DNA of 64,000 nt from Cytospora piceicola (taxonomy: Eukaryota; Ascomycota; Sordariomycetes; Diaporthales; Cytosporaceae), in the NCBI GenBank assembly GCA_023375675.1, contig JALQBC010000003.1:248001-312000 (forward strand), written 5' to 3'. This document shows positions 48,939 through 59,968 of the stretch, piece by piece. A model generated the notes under the pieces. The model was not told the DNA's origin and did no database searches. It saw only the letters and a program-made list of their open reading frames with translations. Every line of letters begins with the position of its first letter. Position 1 is the stretch's first letter. The translations under genes were made by a program, and so were the position numbers.

Positions 48939-50419
48939 TCAATCCCACAGGGCGTCCCATTCATCATCTCCCACCACCAGCTCGAGTTCCTCCTGCACAG
49001 CCCTTACGTGCTCAGTCACGGCCCATCGGTGGATGCCATTCATCCAGCCGACCAGCCTGGAGAGATCCTGTTTAAACCCGCCCGTCTTGACGAGCCGCGC
49101 GTCGGAGCCGTGCCATGACAAGGTCGTGGTCGGCTCAGCCGGTGGTTGCGCTGCTGGTGCTGGTGCTGCTGCTTCTGCCACTTGGGAGATAGAAGAACGA
49201 GGCTGGACGGGCGTGTGTAGCTCCTGTACCTGTGTTTGAGATCTCCTGGGGAGGAGCCAGTAGCTGTGCTGGGGCCTCTAGTTGTCAGGGGCTGAGGAGG
49301 GTTTGTCGTTGTCGGGCTGGTCCTGGCACCGGAATTTTGGGAAGGAACGGTAGTTCTCTGACGGGCGCTGCTCGACAGTCCATGCCGCTGCTGGTCCGGG
49401 AGCGGAAGCGGAAGCAGAGGTAGAAACAGGCTCGGGTATAGTCGAGGGGTGGTATGTGTGCCGAAGGTAGGCTTAGCAAGGTAGCGGATGGCGAGTTGAG
49501 AGAAGAAACAGTCCTCCTGGTACGGGTCCTTATGGTTAACATTGCTAAGCTCATTGATTTGCTGCTGAAGGGTCAGTAACTCCTCTGCGGAGATGAGCAC
49601 GGCATGGGTACCAGCAAGACGGGCCCGCTCCGAGGCCTTCTCACAGTTGTTACCGCCGTCGGGATGATCATCTTGGTCCTTGCCCTCGTTCTTGCCCTCA
49701 TATCCAGCTATAGTAGCTGTCTGAATTTGGTCGGGACCCAAGCTTAGAACTAGGGCATCCTGGACACTCTACTGGGCCATTAGGACCGCAAGGTCACTAA
49801 GGCGCTCCGGCCGGAACATATTGGGTGCAACTTAGATCTTCTGTACAGGTGCTTCTCCTGTATCTTCAGAAGTTCACAGGTGTTTGGGAGGTCTTCCTCA
49901 AGGACAATAGAGCCCCGAGCCTCAGCAACCTGGGCCCACAGCTGTGGTGTGTGTTCTGGGTCGGTCTCCGGTATTGCAGTATCGGCTTCAGGGTTGTTGT
50001 AGCAGTCACTTTCGATATTAATCTTGTTGCCATTGCCGTAAATGCCAGTGTCGATGTCTCCTTGAACGTCAGTGTCGCCTTGAACGTCAGTGTCGATGTT
50101 GCCAGCGTCAGAATTGCCTCGTGCGAATTTGCAAGAAACTTGGTTGCCGCCTGTGTAGGAGACGAAAAACAGTCAGAGACAGATAGAAAGAAGGGAGGAA
50201 GGAGGGTATACATACACTGGGACTGGCACTTCTCTGCCTGTGTTGCTATGCGAGCTTGTTACTATCTGCTGTAGCCTCGCCTTTGCCCTGTCTGCTCTGT
50301 TGTCCAGCAGTAGAAGGGTCATTGTCGGTGTCGACGCGTTGCAGCTGCAGGTGCACGCGGGCATTGATTTCGTCCGGCGCGTCCGCGAGTGGCTTCCTTT
50401 GTTGGTTTCCGTCCATCAT
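48939..50419 (-). pseudogene. Decayed protein-coding gene of unknown function
   Basis: Coding-like sequence continues across this span only if breaks are allowed. The first exon (50419-50263, start MMDGNQQRKPLAD) joins in phase across a 112-nt intron (weak donor GTAACA, ACACAG acceptor) to an exon starting at 50150 that encodes an Asp/Gly repeat (DTDVQGDTDVQGDID). Near 49830 the frame is lost by one nucleotide. The next frame reads NMFRPERLSDLAVLMAQ, then a TAG at 49769-49771, then SVQDALVLSLGPDQIQ and onward. Near 49445 the frame changes again. That third frame has a TAG at 49278-49280 and ends WHGSDARLVKTGG ... DDEWDALWD at 48939. Both TAGs look like CAG to TAG changes, a CpA to TpA change as made by repeat-induced point mutation. 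I recognise no family. Undetected introns could explain some of the breaks instead. Confidence 0.5.
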
Positions 50420-53156
50420 GCTTGAACTGGTTGGTTCAGGTTTTGGTGCTTTTTTCTGATTACCTAGGTAGTTTTCTTTCTTGTTCTGTCTTGTTTCTCG
50501 ACACAACACAACCGTTTCTGTTTGGTTGATAGATTGATGGTTTGTTTGATCGGCAGTTGATTTCACTCACTTATACCCATTGCAGACAGACCTACTGCAT
50601 CTGAATGATAATCGATAAGAGGTGCAAGCACAGACCACACTCGTGGTAATTGACTTCGGCCAGGAAGCTTGTCATCTGTTTTATAGGGCCTGCGAAGACA
50701 GCTAATGGGCTGGATACATATATACCTTCGCAGACCAAGCGTCCAAGCGTCCAAGCCAGCCGTTTCATATGCGGTGCACCGTAACTATTCAGGCTGTCCA
50801 TCTTGCTTAACCTCTCAAGGGACCACCTTATTTTGAAGTGCCTGTCTGCTCAACATCCTACATTGTGGAAGAAGGTGCCAGCTGCGCCTTAGAGCGAGTT
50901 CGGAGGTGTACTAAAACATCATGTATAAGCCTTTCTTGCAGTGATGAATTAGGATAGGCCAGCTGGCTTACCTAGGTTGGACTATCGACAGATTATGACA
51001 GGAAACAATTCGAGATATAGAATGCTATGTGAGTATGTATGTGGATATGGAAAGTGTGAACATTATCGATGCCGAGGTCATGAGGAGCGGTCCGGGGCTG
51101 TCTACAAGGCCGAGTCTGTGTGTATTTTGTAAAGCTCCAAGGACATCAGAGGAAGAAGAGGCTTGTCAGAGGTTCCTAAGGAGAGGGTGGAGGGTATCTA
51201 TATCTATTTCAGTATCGGTGATGGCGAGCTAATGATTACGCCGGGCAGACGAGGTTGTCGTGGGTTAGGTATGTATGCATGTATGGAGTTCTCGAGAGGA
51301 TTAGTAATAGTTGCACAATAATACGGCAGTACACTACCAAGTACTTACTCAGTATGGCAAGCAAAGTGGACCACCAATCCACTTGCCGCGGAATTATAGT
51401 ATACACAGTACTATGTATACTACACTAAACGAGCGGCGGTGGAGAAGTATATGCAACCACTTTAGCATTCGTTGTATGTACTGTACTGTGTATGTATGCC
51501 AAGTTTGATTGGGGTTCCAAGAATCAAGATGATTTGTCCGAGGTCTCCCAATGCAATGGAAATAGCACGGAATGGCGGGTTTAGAATACGACTGAAACTC
51601 TGGTGAGCTTGTGACATGTAAGCGCTTGTATCACCGGGGAGAAGTTGCGGTCGATCGCTACTCGTCGCACGAATCCTTTTTCACCGTTCCCGTTCCAGCA
51701 AACGAGCGTCAGATGTCGTGAAATCGTCGGCTATTCAGTTCTGTCAGGATAATCAGGACAGCTAGGACAGTCAGGACAAGTCAGGACAGTCTGTTGCTGT
51801 CGCAACCTCCCGCTACTATGCCATCATCACCATCATCATCATCATTACCACCACTCACTTCCCGTCAAGTCCCGTTCCCCCGACGACGACGTTGTTTCTA
51901 ACACCTCGAACGATAATCTGAACGGCGCCATTGACAATCCACAATATTTGTACTATGCATAATATTTGGACGTGCGGATATGTCTCTATATGATGTCAGT
52001 CTGGTGGAGGGAAAGTCTGGACTTCTCTCTCTCCCTTTCCGAAACTGTCAAATCGGATTTTATTTTTATTTTTTATTTTTTCTAATAAATCGTTGGTGTG
52101 GTGCTCGGGGCCTTTGTCACATCATCAATCCATCAACGGCACGCACGCATTGGTCGCGATGAAGCGTCAAATCCCTGCCGACGTGTCGCAGCGTGGATCC
52201 ATGGCTGTCCAATCATGCCGTGCCGCATTTCAAGGTCGCTCTCTCTCTCCCCACTCGGCCTATCTTCGAGACAGCCCTATCCATCCCTGTCTGGTACCTA
52301 GATATCTATATATCCATATGAGGTAAGGCATGTACCACAGTACTGTAAGTACTTTACACCCCTGCCGTTATACCCTTGTCCCCTGTTTTCTTTCCCTGCG
52401 TTAACCTATCCTGGCTGGCCCCTTCCCTGCGCTCTTCTCCAGTGTTGTCTGTGTGTACTTAGTATCCCTGGTAATCTATCTGCACACACTTCCAAGGTTG
52501 ACCATCACTCACATGGGATCGTGGCTTGTCGTTGCTGCTGCTTGCTTCTCAAACAACACCCAACGCATCTCAATTCCGCTTTTCCGGGGTTTGCATGCAG
52601 CTTCCTCTTTCAGCTTCCTGATTTCAGCTCGGACTCGGTAGAAATCTACCTAGGTAGGTACCTCGGGTAGATGGTCTCGATAGCTGCTCCTCGCTGCTGT
52701 ACCATCGAAACAGGACGGAATACCTAGGTACATGGTAGTCCCAACAGCAATTAATCCTCATCTTTCTTCCTTCCTTCTTTCCTCCCTCTCTTCCCTTTTC
52801 TGTCTTTCTTCTCTACCTGTGTAGTCTCAATTGATCCTACCCACCCCCAACAGCAGTAAAAGAGAAGAATTCTTTTTACCCAGGTAATTCGTGGCTGCCG
52901 TCTACATACTCAAGTAGGTACTCAGCACAGCCGTAGGGCTTGGAATGCAACCTTGACAGAAATTCCAGGCCGTATATACTTACCTAGGTACGTACCTAGA
53001 TATCTACTAAGTATCTGCTAAGTATCTACTTAGTAGGTGCGTGCTGTATGTGGGTCTTCTTCTCTTCTCCTCTACCGTATGTACAGGAAGTCAACTGCCT
53101 TTTTCCCCTCCATTTTTGTTCGGCTCTTGCATCTTTTTTTTGTTGCCCTCTCAAGT

Positions 53157-53189
<33 letters not shown>

Positions 53190-54074
53190 ACACTACACCA
53201 TACCATGTAAATGATCTGCTACTCCACCCAAGAAGGTTTGCCATCTCCCACCCCCTCCCCCGGTCACCTTTTCTCGAATCCATCAGTGCCTTCCTCCTCC
53301 TCGTCTGTTCATCGTTTCTCCTCCTCCTCCTCCTCCTCCCACTTTCCATCCCGCACTGTCCCCACCCAGCTTTCCTCGTTGGTTTCCTCTTCCTGGTTCG
53401 CTTCTCGGGGCATTTGCAGGGTTGCCCCCTTCACTTCTCTCTCCCTTCCGTTGTCCACTTGTAGGTCAGTGCCCACCTGCCCACACGCCATGCGGAGGCC
53501 CACTCTCTCATTGCAGCACTTGAGTTTTGGTCTGGTACAGCCCGTTCAAGTACACATTCATTCCATACTCCACGCTGTACCGTCCACTTCCCTCGATTCC
53601 CGACCTGCTCCTCTTTCACCCACCACTTCCCTCCATCTCTCGTCAATTCACTCTGCCTCGCCCGCCCTACTGCTGATCTCTTCTCTCCTCCTCCTACTCA
53701 ACCTCTAACTCACAATCTGTCGACAGCTGACACTCACGATTCTTCGCGGCCAGGTTTGAGCCCAGAATCGAGATTCACCGCCCGCCTTGAGACATTCAAT
53801 TCTGTGCTCATTGCCGCTACCCACAGACACGCCACAGCCTGGAGGTTCCTCCCTTGCTGGAGCCCCACCGCCATCTGCTAATTAAATGTACATCCCTCCG
53901 AAGTGACCTCTCGTCTCATACCTATTAACTCACTGATCCCACTTACTAACTTTGGAAATCCCAAAAGTTACACCCTCTCCGCTCTGTCCGCTATCAGCTA
54001 TCGTTTACCAATTGCTGTAACCGACCTCATTGCTGAGGCTGGACTGGACTGGACTGGATCACATCCAGACAGAG
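50420..54074. other. Intergenic region with CT-rich leader of the forkhead gene
   Basis: About 3.7 kb with no recognisable gene. Contains repeated CAGGACAG-like words (about 51745-51795), TACCTAGGTA-like clusters (50461, 50970, 52648-52668, 52722-52731, 52981-53036), a CT tract (53158-53187) and CTC-rich sequence to about 53350. The last kilobase is pyrimidine-rich with several short uORFs and is probably promoter and long 5' leader of the forkhead gene. Confidence 0.6.
53158..53187 (+). repeat. CT dinucleotide microsatellite
   Basis: About 15 CT units followed by CTC-rich sequence, roughly 0.9 kb upstream of the forkhead start codon. Confidence 0.95.
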
Positions 54075-56570
54075 ATGGTCCATAATCCGCGGTACGGCGA
54101 CGGCGTCGCCAATCCGTCGCGCCCGCGATTCGCGAGGGCTCATGCCCAGTCTTTCACGGCTGGCTCAAACCCTAACAGCGCGCCCATGCCCAACCTCTCG
54201 GGACCGCGTCGTCGCTCTCAACCAGCTGCTAGTATCTCGCACAAGAAATCGTATTCACCTGAACCTGAGCCATCATTCGACCTGATGTCATCATCAGCGC
54301 CTTCTGTATTCAACGACATCAACTATCAAATGCCTAATCTGCCTTATGACCAGCAACAAGCCTCTCTTTCTATGGTGCCCGCGACATCATCCTACAATAT
54401 GACAGGGTTACCCGCCACTAGTTTTCCTGATTCGTTCGACTCTTCATCCGAGCAATACCTTGCCCGTGGACTTTCCGCGTTCGAACCCACACCATCTCCC
54501 TTCACTGCGACAGATTTTGCTGCCATCAACGGTCCCGACACGTCTTTTTCGCGTCCGGCTCTAGCTCCTGCTTCCGCACAGTTGAACTCACCCTTCACTT
54601 CAAGCGGTCCAATTCTCGCACCCCCAGTGTCAGCCCGCCATGCGCCCACAACGGACTCGATGCACAAGAACTCACCGCAGACCCCACGAAAGATGATCAG
54701 GCCAAAGTCGGCCGCGGCGGCCGCCTCGCGCAACCCCCCTTTGCTGCCGGCCCCTGCCGGCCCAAAGACGCCCTCACGGCCCCTGGGCCAACGCGATCCG
54801 AACGCCCGTGCCGCCAAGCGACATGTGCCCGATTCTCCGACTCTCGAATTCACGTCTCCTAGGAAGGCCCCGAAGAGGTCCAAAACGGATGAACCTAGCC
54901 GCCATCGTGAACAGATTCCAATCCCTGATGGCGAGTCGTTTCCTGCTGTTGATGCTGGGGAGGAGAACAACAAGCCGCCTTACACGTATGCTCAGATGAT
55001 TGCATTGGCAATATGGAAAGCACCTTCCCGCCGCCGCACGCTCTCCCAGATCTACGACTTCATCAGGAAGACTTGGTGCTACTACCGGAAGGACGACACT
55101 TGGGAGAATAGCATTCGCCACAACTTGAGCCTCCACAAGAAATTCTTCGAAAAGCAGGCACGGGCGAAGGATGACCCTGGCAAGGGCAATTACTGGCTGA
55201 TCATCCCTGGAAATGAGCGAGAACTGCTCGATGTCTACCTGAAGGAGAGATCCGGCGCGGAGACGGCGATGCTCGGCAAGAACATGTCGGTCAGCTCAGC
55301 TACTCGTTTGGAGCCGTCGCCGCTTCCCTCGGCCCTGCCGCAGTCAATCCAGGAGCCGATGCTGCCGCCTCAGCTGCCAAATTTCCAACTACATCTCCCA
55401 CCTACTCCGAAGGTGCAACCGCCCGCACCTGTCCAGCCTGAGCCTTCCTCGGACGCCACCATTCCAGCTTCTGATCAAGTGTTCGAAGAGACGGAGCTGG
55501 CGAACGAGCATCAGCAGGACTACAGTGCTCTTGATGCCACGCTGAGCTCTTCTCCACCCTCCATTTCTGGGCACGCACCACCCAGTGATACGCCAACCCG
55601 AGCACACAGGATCGGTGGCTCGTCTGGTCGCACATCGGGCAAGCGTACGCGTTACTCGATGGTTGATAGTGGCTACATGACCGGAATCGAGTCCTCGATC
55701 CTGCGATACGGCCAACAGAGAGCGGCTGTGTTCTCGTCTGAGGCGGACAACCACCATTTTCAGGGCGGTGGACGGGCAGAGGATGCAATCAGAAAGTTGC
55801 GTGCTTCCTCACCGATTAGTCCTTCCAAAGCAGGGCCTCGCATGCCCCCGCCATCCTCTTCTCCGGTTGGTAAAGGGTCCCCGTTGCAGTACCGAGTTTC
55901 GCCTTCGAAACAATTTGCAGCGACGAAGACTCCCGCCAACTCCAGGAAGTCTAACCTCATGGCGGCTCCAAGTCTTCCGCCTCCAAAGACAAGCTCGAAG
56001 TACAACACGTCTCCGATCCGGCAGCATGACAAACTGAGAGCGGAAGTCAGAGAGATGCTTGAGACGCCTCAATGCATCCGCGAATACAATACCAAGTACC
56101 CCGGACGGAAGGCCAAGGCCGCCTTCACTATCTGGGAGGACGATACATCAGGGCCAGAACTGGACTCTCCTCTGGCAAACTCGGCTGGAAGGATGCTTGA
56201 TGAGATCATGAGCGAGAAGCGCAACCAGAAGACACCAGCCGCTTCTCCCTTCAAGTCTATCTCACCGATCAAGGCTTTCCCGCTCTTCCCCGCAGTGGAC
56301 GAAAACGCCGCATGGAACGTCGAGTCACCCTGCAAGATGCTGTCGTCACCAAGTAAATACTTGCCTCCAAACAGCAAACAGCCAGAGTATGACGCGGAGA
56401 AGTGGATCATCACCGAGAACGTGAACGGGTTGGATACCACAATAGATCTCGCGCATTTTGGTTCCGACGACTCAGACGCGTTAGATCTCACCCAGACCTT
56501 CCGGGGCATTGGCGAAATGCCCGCCAGCATCGAAGCATACGGCCCAGCAACTCTTCATCGATTTGGTTAG
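54075..56570 (+). CDS. Forkhead transcription factor without FHA domain (Sep1/Hcm1-like)
   Basis: Single-exon ORF of 831 residues from the ATG at 54075 (MVHNPRYGDGVANPS). The frame is open a little upstream but has no earlier in-frame ATG nearby. The forkhead DNA-binding domain lies at about 300-390: KPPYTYAQMIALAIWKAP, then RTLSQIYDFIRKTW and WENSIRHNLSLHKKFF with the recognition-helix WxNSIRHNLS signature. Flanks are Ser/Pro-rich and probably disordered, with many SP and TP sites (YSPEPEP, SPTLEFTSPRKAPKR) that suit Cdk control. I see no FHA domain, so it resembles the Sep1/Mei4/Hcm1 class of cell-cycle or meiotic regulators rather than Fkh2. This subclass assignment is inference. A long CT-rich region upstream suggests a long 5' leader. 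Confidence 0.92.
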   Translation: MVHNPRYGDGVANPSRPRFARAHAQSFTAGSNPNSAPMPNLSGPRRRSQPAASISHKKSYSPEPEPSFDLMSSSAPSVFNDINYQMPNLPYDQQQASLSMVPATSSYNMTGLPATSFPDSFDSSSEQYLARGLSAFEPTPSPFTATDFAAINGPDTSFSRPALAPASAQLNSPFTSSGPILAPPVSARHAPTTDSMHKNSPQTPRKMIRPKSAAAAASRNPPLLPAPAGPKTPSRPLGQRDPNARAAKRHVPDSPTLEFTSPRKAPKRSKTDEPSRHREQIPIPDGESFPAVDAGEENNKPPYTYAQMIALAIWKAPSRRRTLSQIYDFIRKTWCYYRKDDTWENSIRHNLSLHKKFFEKQARAKDDPGKGNYWLIIPGNERELLDVYLKERSGAETAMLGKNMSVSSATRLEPSPLPSALPQSIQEPMLPPQLPNFQLHLPPTPKVQPPAPVQPEPSSDATIPASDQVFEETELANEHQQDYSALDATLSSSPPSISGHAPPSDTPTRAHRIGGSSGRTSGKRTRYSMVDSGYMTGIESSILRYGQQRAAVFSSEADNHHFQGGGRAEDAIRKLRASSPISPSKAGPRMPPPSSSPVGKGSPLQYRVSPSKQFAATKTPANSRKSNLMAAPSLPPPKTSSKYNTSPIRQHDKLRAEVREMLETPQCIREYNTKYPGRKAKAAFTIWEDDTSGPELDSPLANSAGRMLDEIMSEKRNQKTPAASPFKSISPIKAFPLFPAVDENAAWNVESPCKMLSSPSKYLPPNSKQPEYDAEKWIITENVNGLDTTIDLAHFGSDDSDALDLTQTFRGIGEMPASIEAYGPATLHRFG

Positions 56571-57620
56571 AAGCCTGCCGACATTTTTAGGCGCTAGCGA
56601 GCCAAATCGGCTCGGTCAGTGGCTTTTGTCAAACTGAGAAGCATCACGGGATCGCATTACAGGCTCTATAGCCTATCGCAACTAAACATCACGACCGTCA
56701 CGAGGTGCACGATTACGACGAGTAAAGGGGATGTCAGCTTTCGAGGGCGTCCCCCACCAAAATAATGACCAGGGTTTGGGGGAGGGGTGGTAATACTTCT
56801 CGAAGTGTACAAGGAATCGATTAAGGGACATACGGAGGTAGCGAGCGCATTGTATTTTGTTTGTGATGTGTGATGGGCCACATCTTGCTTTATGTTTTTT
56901 TACCCAATAGCAATGGAGTCCTGGATATAGGGGGTTATACCTTCCTTACTCTACTTTCATTTGGACATATGAGGGAGCACGGATGGAGCCAAGAGCTAAC
57001 GGTCACAATAAGGTGTGAACCGGAATGGAATGGACAGGGTAGTTTTCGGTACTAGGCATAGGCTCTGGGCAACCACACTGGGCTCGGTGGTTTGAGTACA
57101 TTCAAGGGATTGGCTGGATTTGTCTGGTTTAGTTAGTGATGGTATCTGTTCTGGGAAAAGAATCGAGCCTTTTATTTTCGTCATGATGTCTACCTACTAC
57201 GCCTTTTCCCTGTATGTCACTTCGTATCTCGGTTCATGGACTTGGCTATGAGTACCTAGGTACTCCTTACATGTAAGCAAGCCTGGCAACAAACGAAACG
57301 GTGCTGGTTGTGGCTTCACGTCAAGAGTCCATTACGGATCCGTACAGTATAGTAAGTATTTGATGCCATGTCTTGATGGCCTCGGGTATCTCAATCCGTC
57401 TTTGCTCCCATCCAAGGATCCACTCACAGCTCGCAGAGGTCGAGTGGTCCCAACCAGCATGGAGGCCATTCCGTACCCACGTGCCCCCGTATCTACGCTA
57501 TAACTCACTCCTCCAACGCCCAACAAGCTTCAAAGATGTATACCCCGCGAATCAGCTGTTTCTCGCTCGCACAGCAGGTGTCGTTCCTTATTCTTCCTCA
57601 CGTGATGCCGTTACGTCCTC
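56571..57620. other. Intergenic region, convergent 3' ends
   Basis: About 1.05 kb between the forkhead and ATG101 stop codons. One TACCTAGGTA site at 57254. No conserved ORF or RNA gene was recognised. Confidence 0.6.
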
Positions 57621-58909
57621 TCAGTACAGCCCTCCAAACCGCGCACCCCATCCGCCGCCGCCGCCACCGCCACCTCCCCCGACGGGTTCCTTCTGGTTCA
57701 CCGTTATGGAGTAGGGGAAGGGGTTGGTCTCGGTGGTGGTGATGGGCGGTATGTGGTCCTTGTAGGTGTTGACCGAGGTGATTATCTTCATGACGGTGGT
57801 GAGGAGGGTGGACTCCATCGCCTTGCGGACCTTTGCTCGTTCTGTGGTGGCGGCGGGGGTGTGTTGTGTCAGTCGTCTCTCTCTTCTCCCTCTTGAACAT
57901 CTTGTCCAAATGCTCTTCCGGATTTTGTCTTTTTCTTTCTTTGAACCTCTGCCCAAACAGTCTCGGCCGGCCGGTCGTGTTCCCCCTGGTACAGAGAAGA
58001 GGGAAGGCGTATGGATGAATAAATGAATGAATGAGAGAAAGAAACTCACCACTCTCCGTCCTGGGCTCGGCCACGGTGACCCGGACGGTCCAGCTCTCCC
58101 AGCAGACCTCCTCGTCGGCCCTGTAGAACATCTTGTTGCGCCTCCTCGTCTTCTCCATGAACTGCACGCTGATCTGGCCCCTGCCGCCGCCGCCGCCGCC
58201 GCCGCCACCACCACCACCACCACCTACCGGCGACCCCGCGCCGGCGCCCCCCAGGAAACCCCCCACCACGGCGCGGGCCTGCTGGTGCAGGGAGGGGGAG
58301 GGGGCCTGCTGCTGCTGCTGCAGCTGGGGCTGAGCATAGGCGTGGGCGTGGCTGGCGTGGCCGGTGGTGTTGGCGGCGGTGGTGGTGATGGTGTTGGTGT
58401 TGGTCGTGCCGCTCGTGCTCGTGCTCGTGCTCGTCGTCGTCCTCCTCTTCTCGGCGGCGGCGGTCGAGTCGAGCTCGCGCATGAGGGTGGCGGTGCGCTG
58501 GTCGACGAGGGTCTCGAGCTCGGGCTCGGCGACGTAGGGGAGGGTGAGGTCCAGGACCTCGTGGGTCCTGGGGGTTATGGTGGGGAAGTAGCGGTGGAAG
58601 AAGATTGTGTGGAGGATTCCTGCTTGGGGGGGAAGAGGGGGAGGAAGGGGAGATGGTCAGCGCGGGCGTTGGGTGGTGTTTTGTTTTTGGTCATGCCATG
58701 TCATGCCATGTCGGTGTTGGGGGGGGGGGGGAGGAGGCTACGAGGGGGTTTGGACTGGATGGGGAGATGCAAGAGAGGGAGGGCTCTTGGGATGAGAGGA
58801 AACACATGACGAGGAACGTACCACGAACGACATCCCGGACGGAGGTGGGGTCGGCGAAGGCGTCGAGGATGAACTCTTGCGGGATCCTTGGGGAGGGAAG
58901 TTTCTCCAT
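57621..58909 (-). CDS. ATG101: Autophagy protein Atg101 (HORMA fold) with low-complexity insertion
   Basis: Predicted 292-residue subunit of the Atg1/ULK initiation complex, which binds and stabilises Atg13. Exons on the minus strand are 58909-58822, 58619-58050 and 57841-57621, with donors GTACGT and GTGAGT and CAG acceptors, all in phase. Family-like segments are RDVVRGILHTIFFHRYF near residue 25, EVLDLTLPYVAEPELETLVD, then ISVQFMEKTRRRNKMFY with CWESWTVRVTV, and the C-terminal VMKIITSVNTYKDHIPPI. Splicing is needed to assemble each of the first and last conserved blocks. Between the first two strands and the FME block lies an insertion of roughly 80 residues rich in Thr, Ser, Gln and a run of about 15 Gly; animal Atg101 (about 218 residues) has none. 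The C-terminal tail is also Gly-rich. Confidence 0.9.
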
Positions 58910-59968
58910 TGCCTATAACGTGGGTATTGGGTACCTAGGTATCGTTGGACAGATGGGGGTAACAGGAGATGAGATCAAAAAGGGCAGGATGAGGATGGTT
59001 AAGCAACTACGTGAGTGTGTACAGGAGGAGGCAAGGCTGACAGGGAATAAATACCTAGGTAGGTAGATAGTTAGATAGCTGGATAGGTAGATAGGTAGAT
59101 AGGTCGATAGGTCGATAGGTGGGCGTGGTGGGTTGAAATTACCCCGTAAGGCTGATGACAGGAAGGAGGACGGGCGATGACGATGGTCATTCACTCATTC
59201 ACTCTAAACCCCAGTCAGGCCCAGTGTCACCAACTGCTAGAATGCGCCAATTGCTCAGGTGTGGGGGAGGGGCAATCGGGGGTCAGTTACTGGGTTTATC
59301 GCCCCACTTGCCGCTGCGAGCCGGTTGCCGGGCCTGACCATGCCAGGCATGCCTCCCCTAAAAGTGCCTTGATTATGGGGGCATGTGTCAGCCATCGAGG
59401 TCACTGACCACTGACCACTAACCACTAACCCTTGTACTTGTACACAGTAACATCTCTCGTGGATGATTCTCTACCATCTCACCCACGCTCACTCACCCAC
59501 ACATCAACCTCGAAGACGGCACAGCGCCAAACAACGACCTTGGAACCAATAACCAACACTGACTGACAGTCGGATATCCAAGTATTTGACTATGCGCAGA
59601 GAGAAAGCCAGGCACTTGTAGCTGTTCCCTTGGGACTGTAGCATCGCTTCCACTCTCACCGACGACCTCAAGGATGAGGCGTGTCGAACACTCCACGATG
59701 GCTTGGATATTTTCAATGCGCTTACTAGAGCCAACGGGCAATGTAACCCGAAAGTGTGATAAAAGTCTCAAAGAGTTGCTCATGAATTACAATAAGCCAT
59801 GGTAGACTTCTTTCTCACTTGGGGTCCCATGAGGCATCTAATACTCCTCGCACACTTGACGGACTCTTTCGGGATATAAAAGCCATGTATCGGTACCAAT
59901 TCCATTGGGTAGCCAGGTAAACGCCAGAGGAACGCCAGTATATACTCACCAACACCACATGCAGCCTT
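58910..59968. other. Intergenic region ATG101-MFS transporter
   Basis: About 1.06 kb between two genes in the same orientation: promoter of ATG101 and 3' end of the transporter gene. Contains TACCTAGGTA sites (58931, 59051) and a TAGATAGG tetranucleotide-type tract (59055-59119). No gene was recognised. Confidence 0.6.
59055..59119 (+). repeat. TAGG/ATAGG imperfect tandem tract
   Basis: About 65 bp of repeating GGTAGATA and GGTCGATA units in the ATG101 upstream region. Confidence 0.85.

Noticed and set aside
53211..53708. 165-codon Ser/Leu/Pro-rich ORF upstream of the forkhead gene
   Set aside because: Composition follows the CT/CTC-rich low-complexity DNA; better explained as 5' leader.
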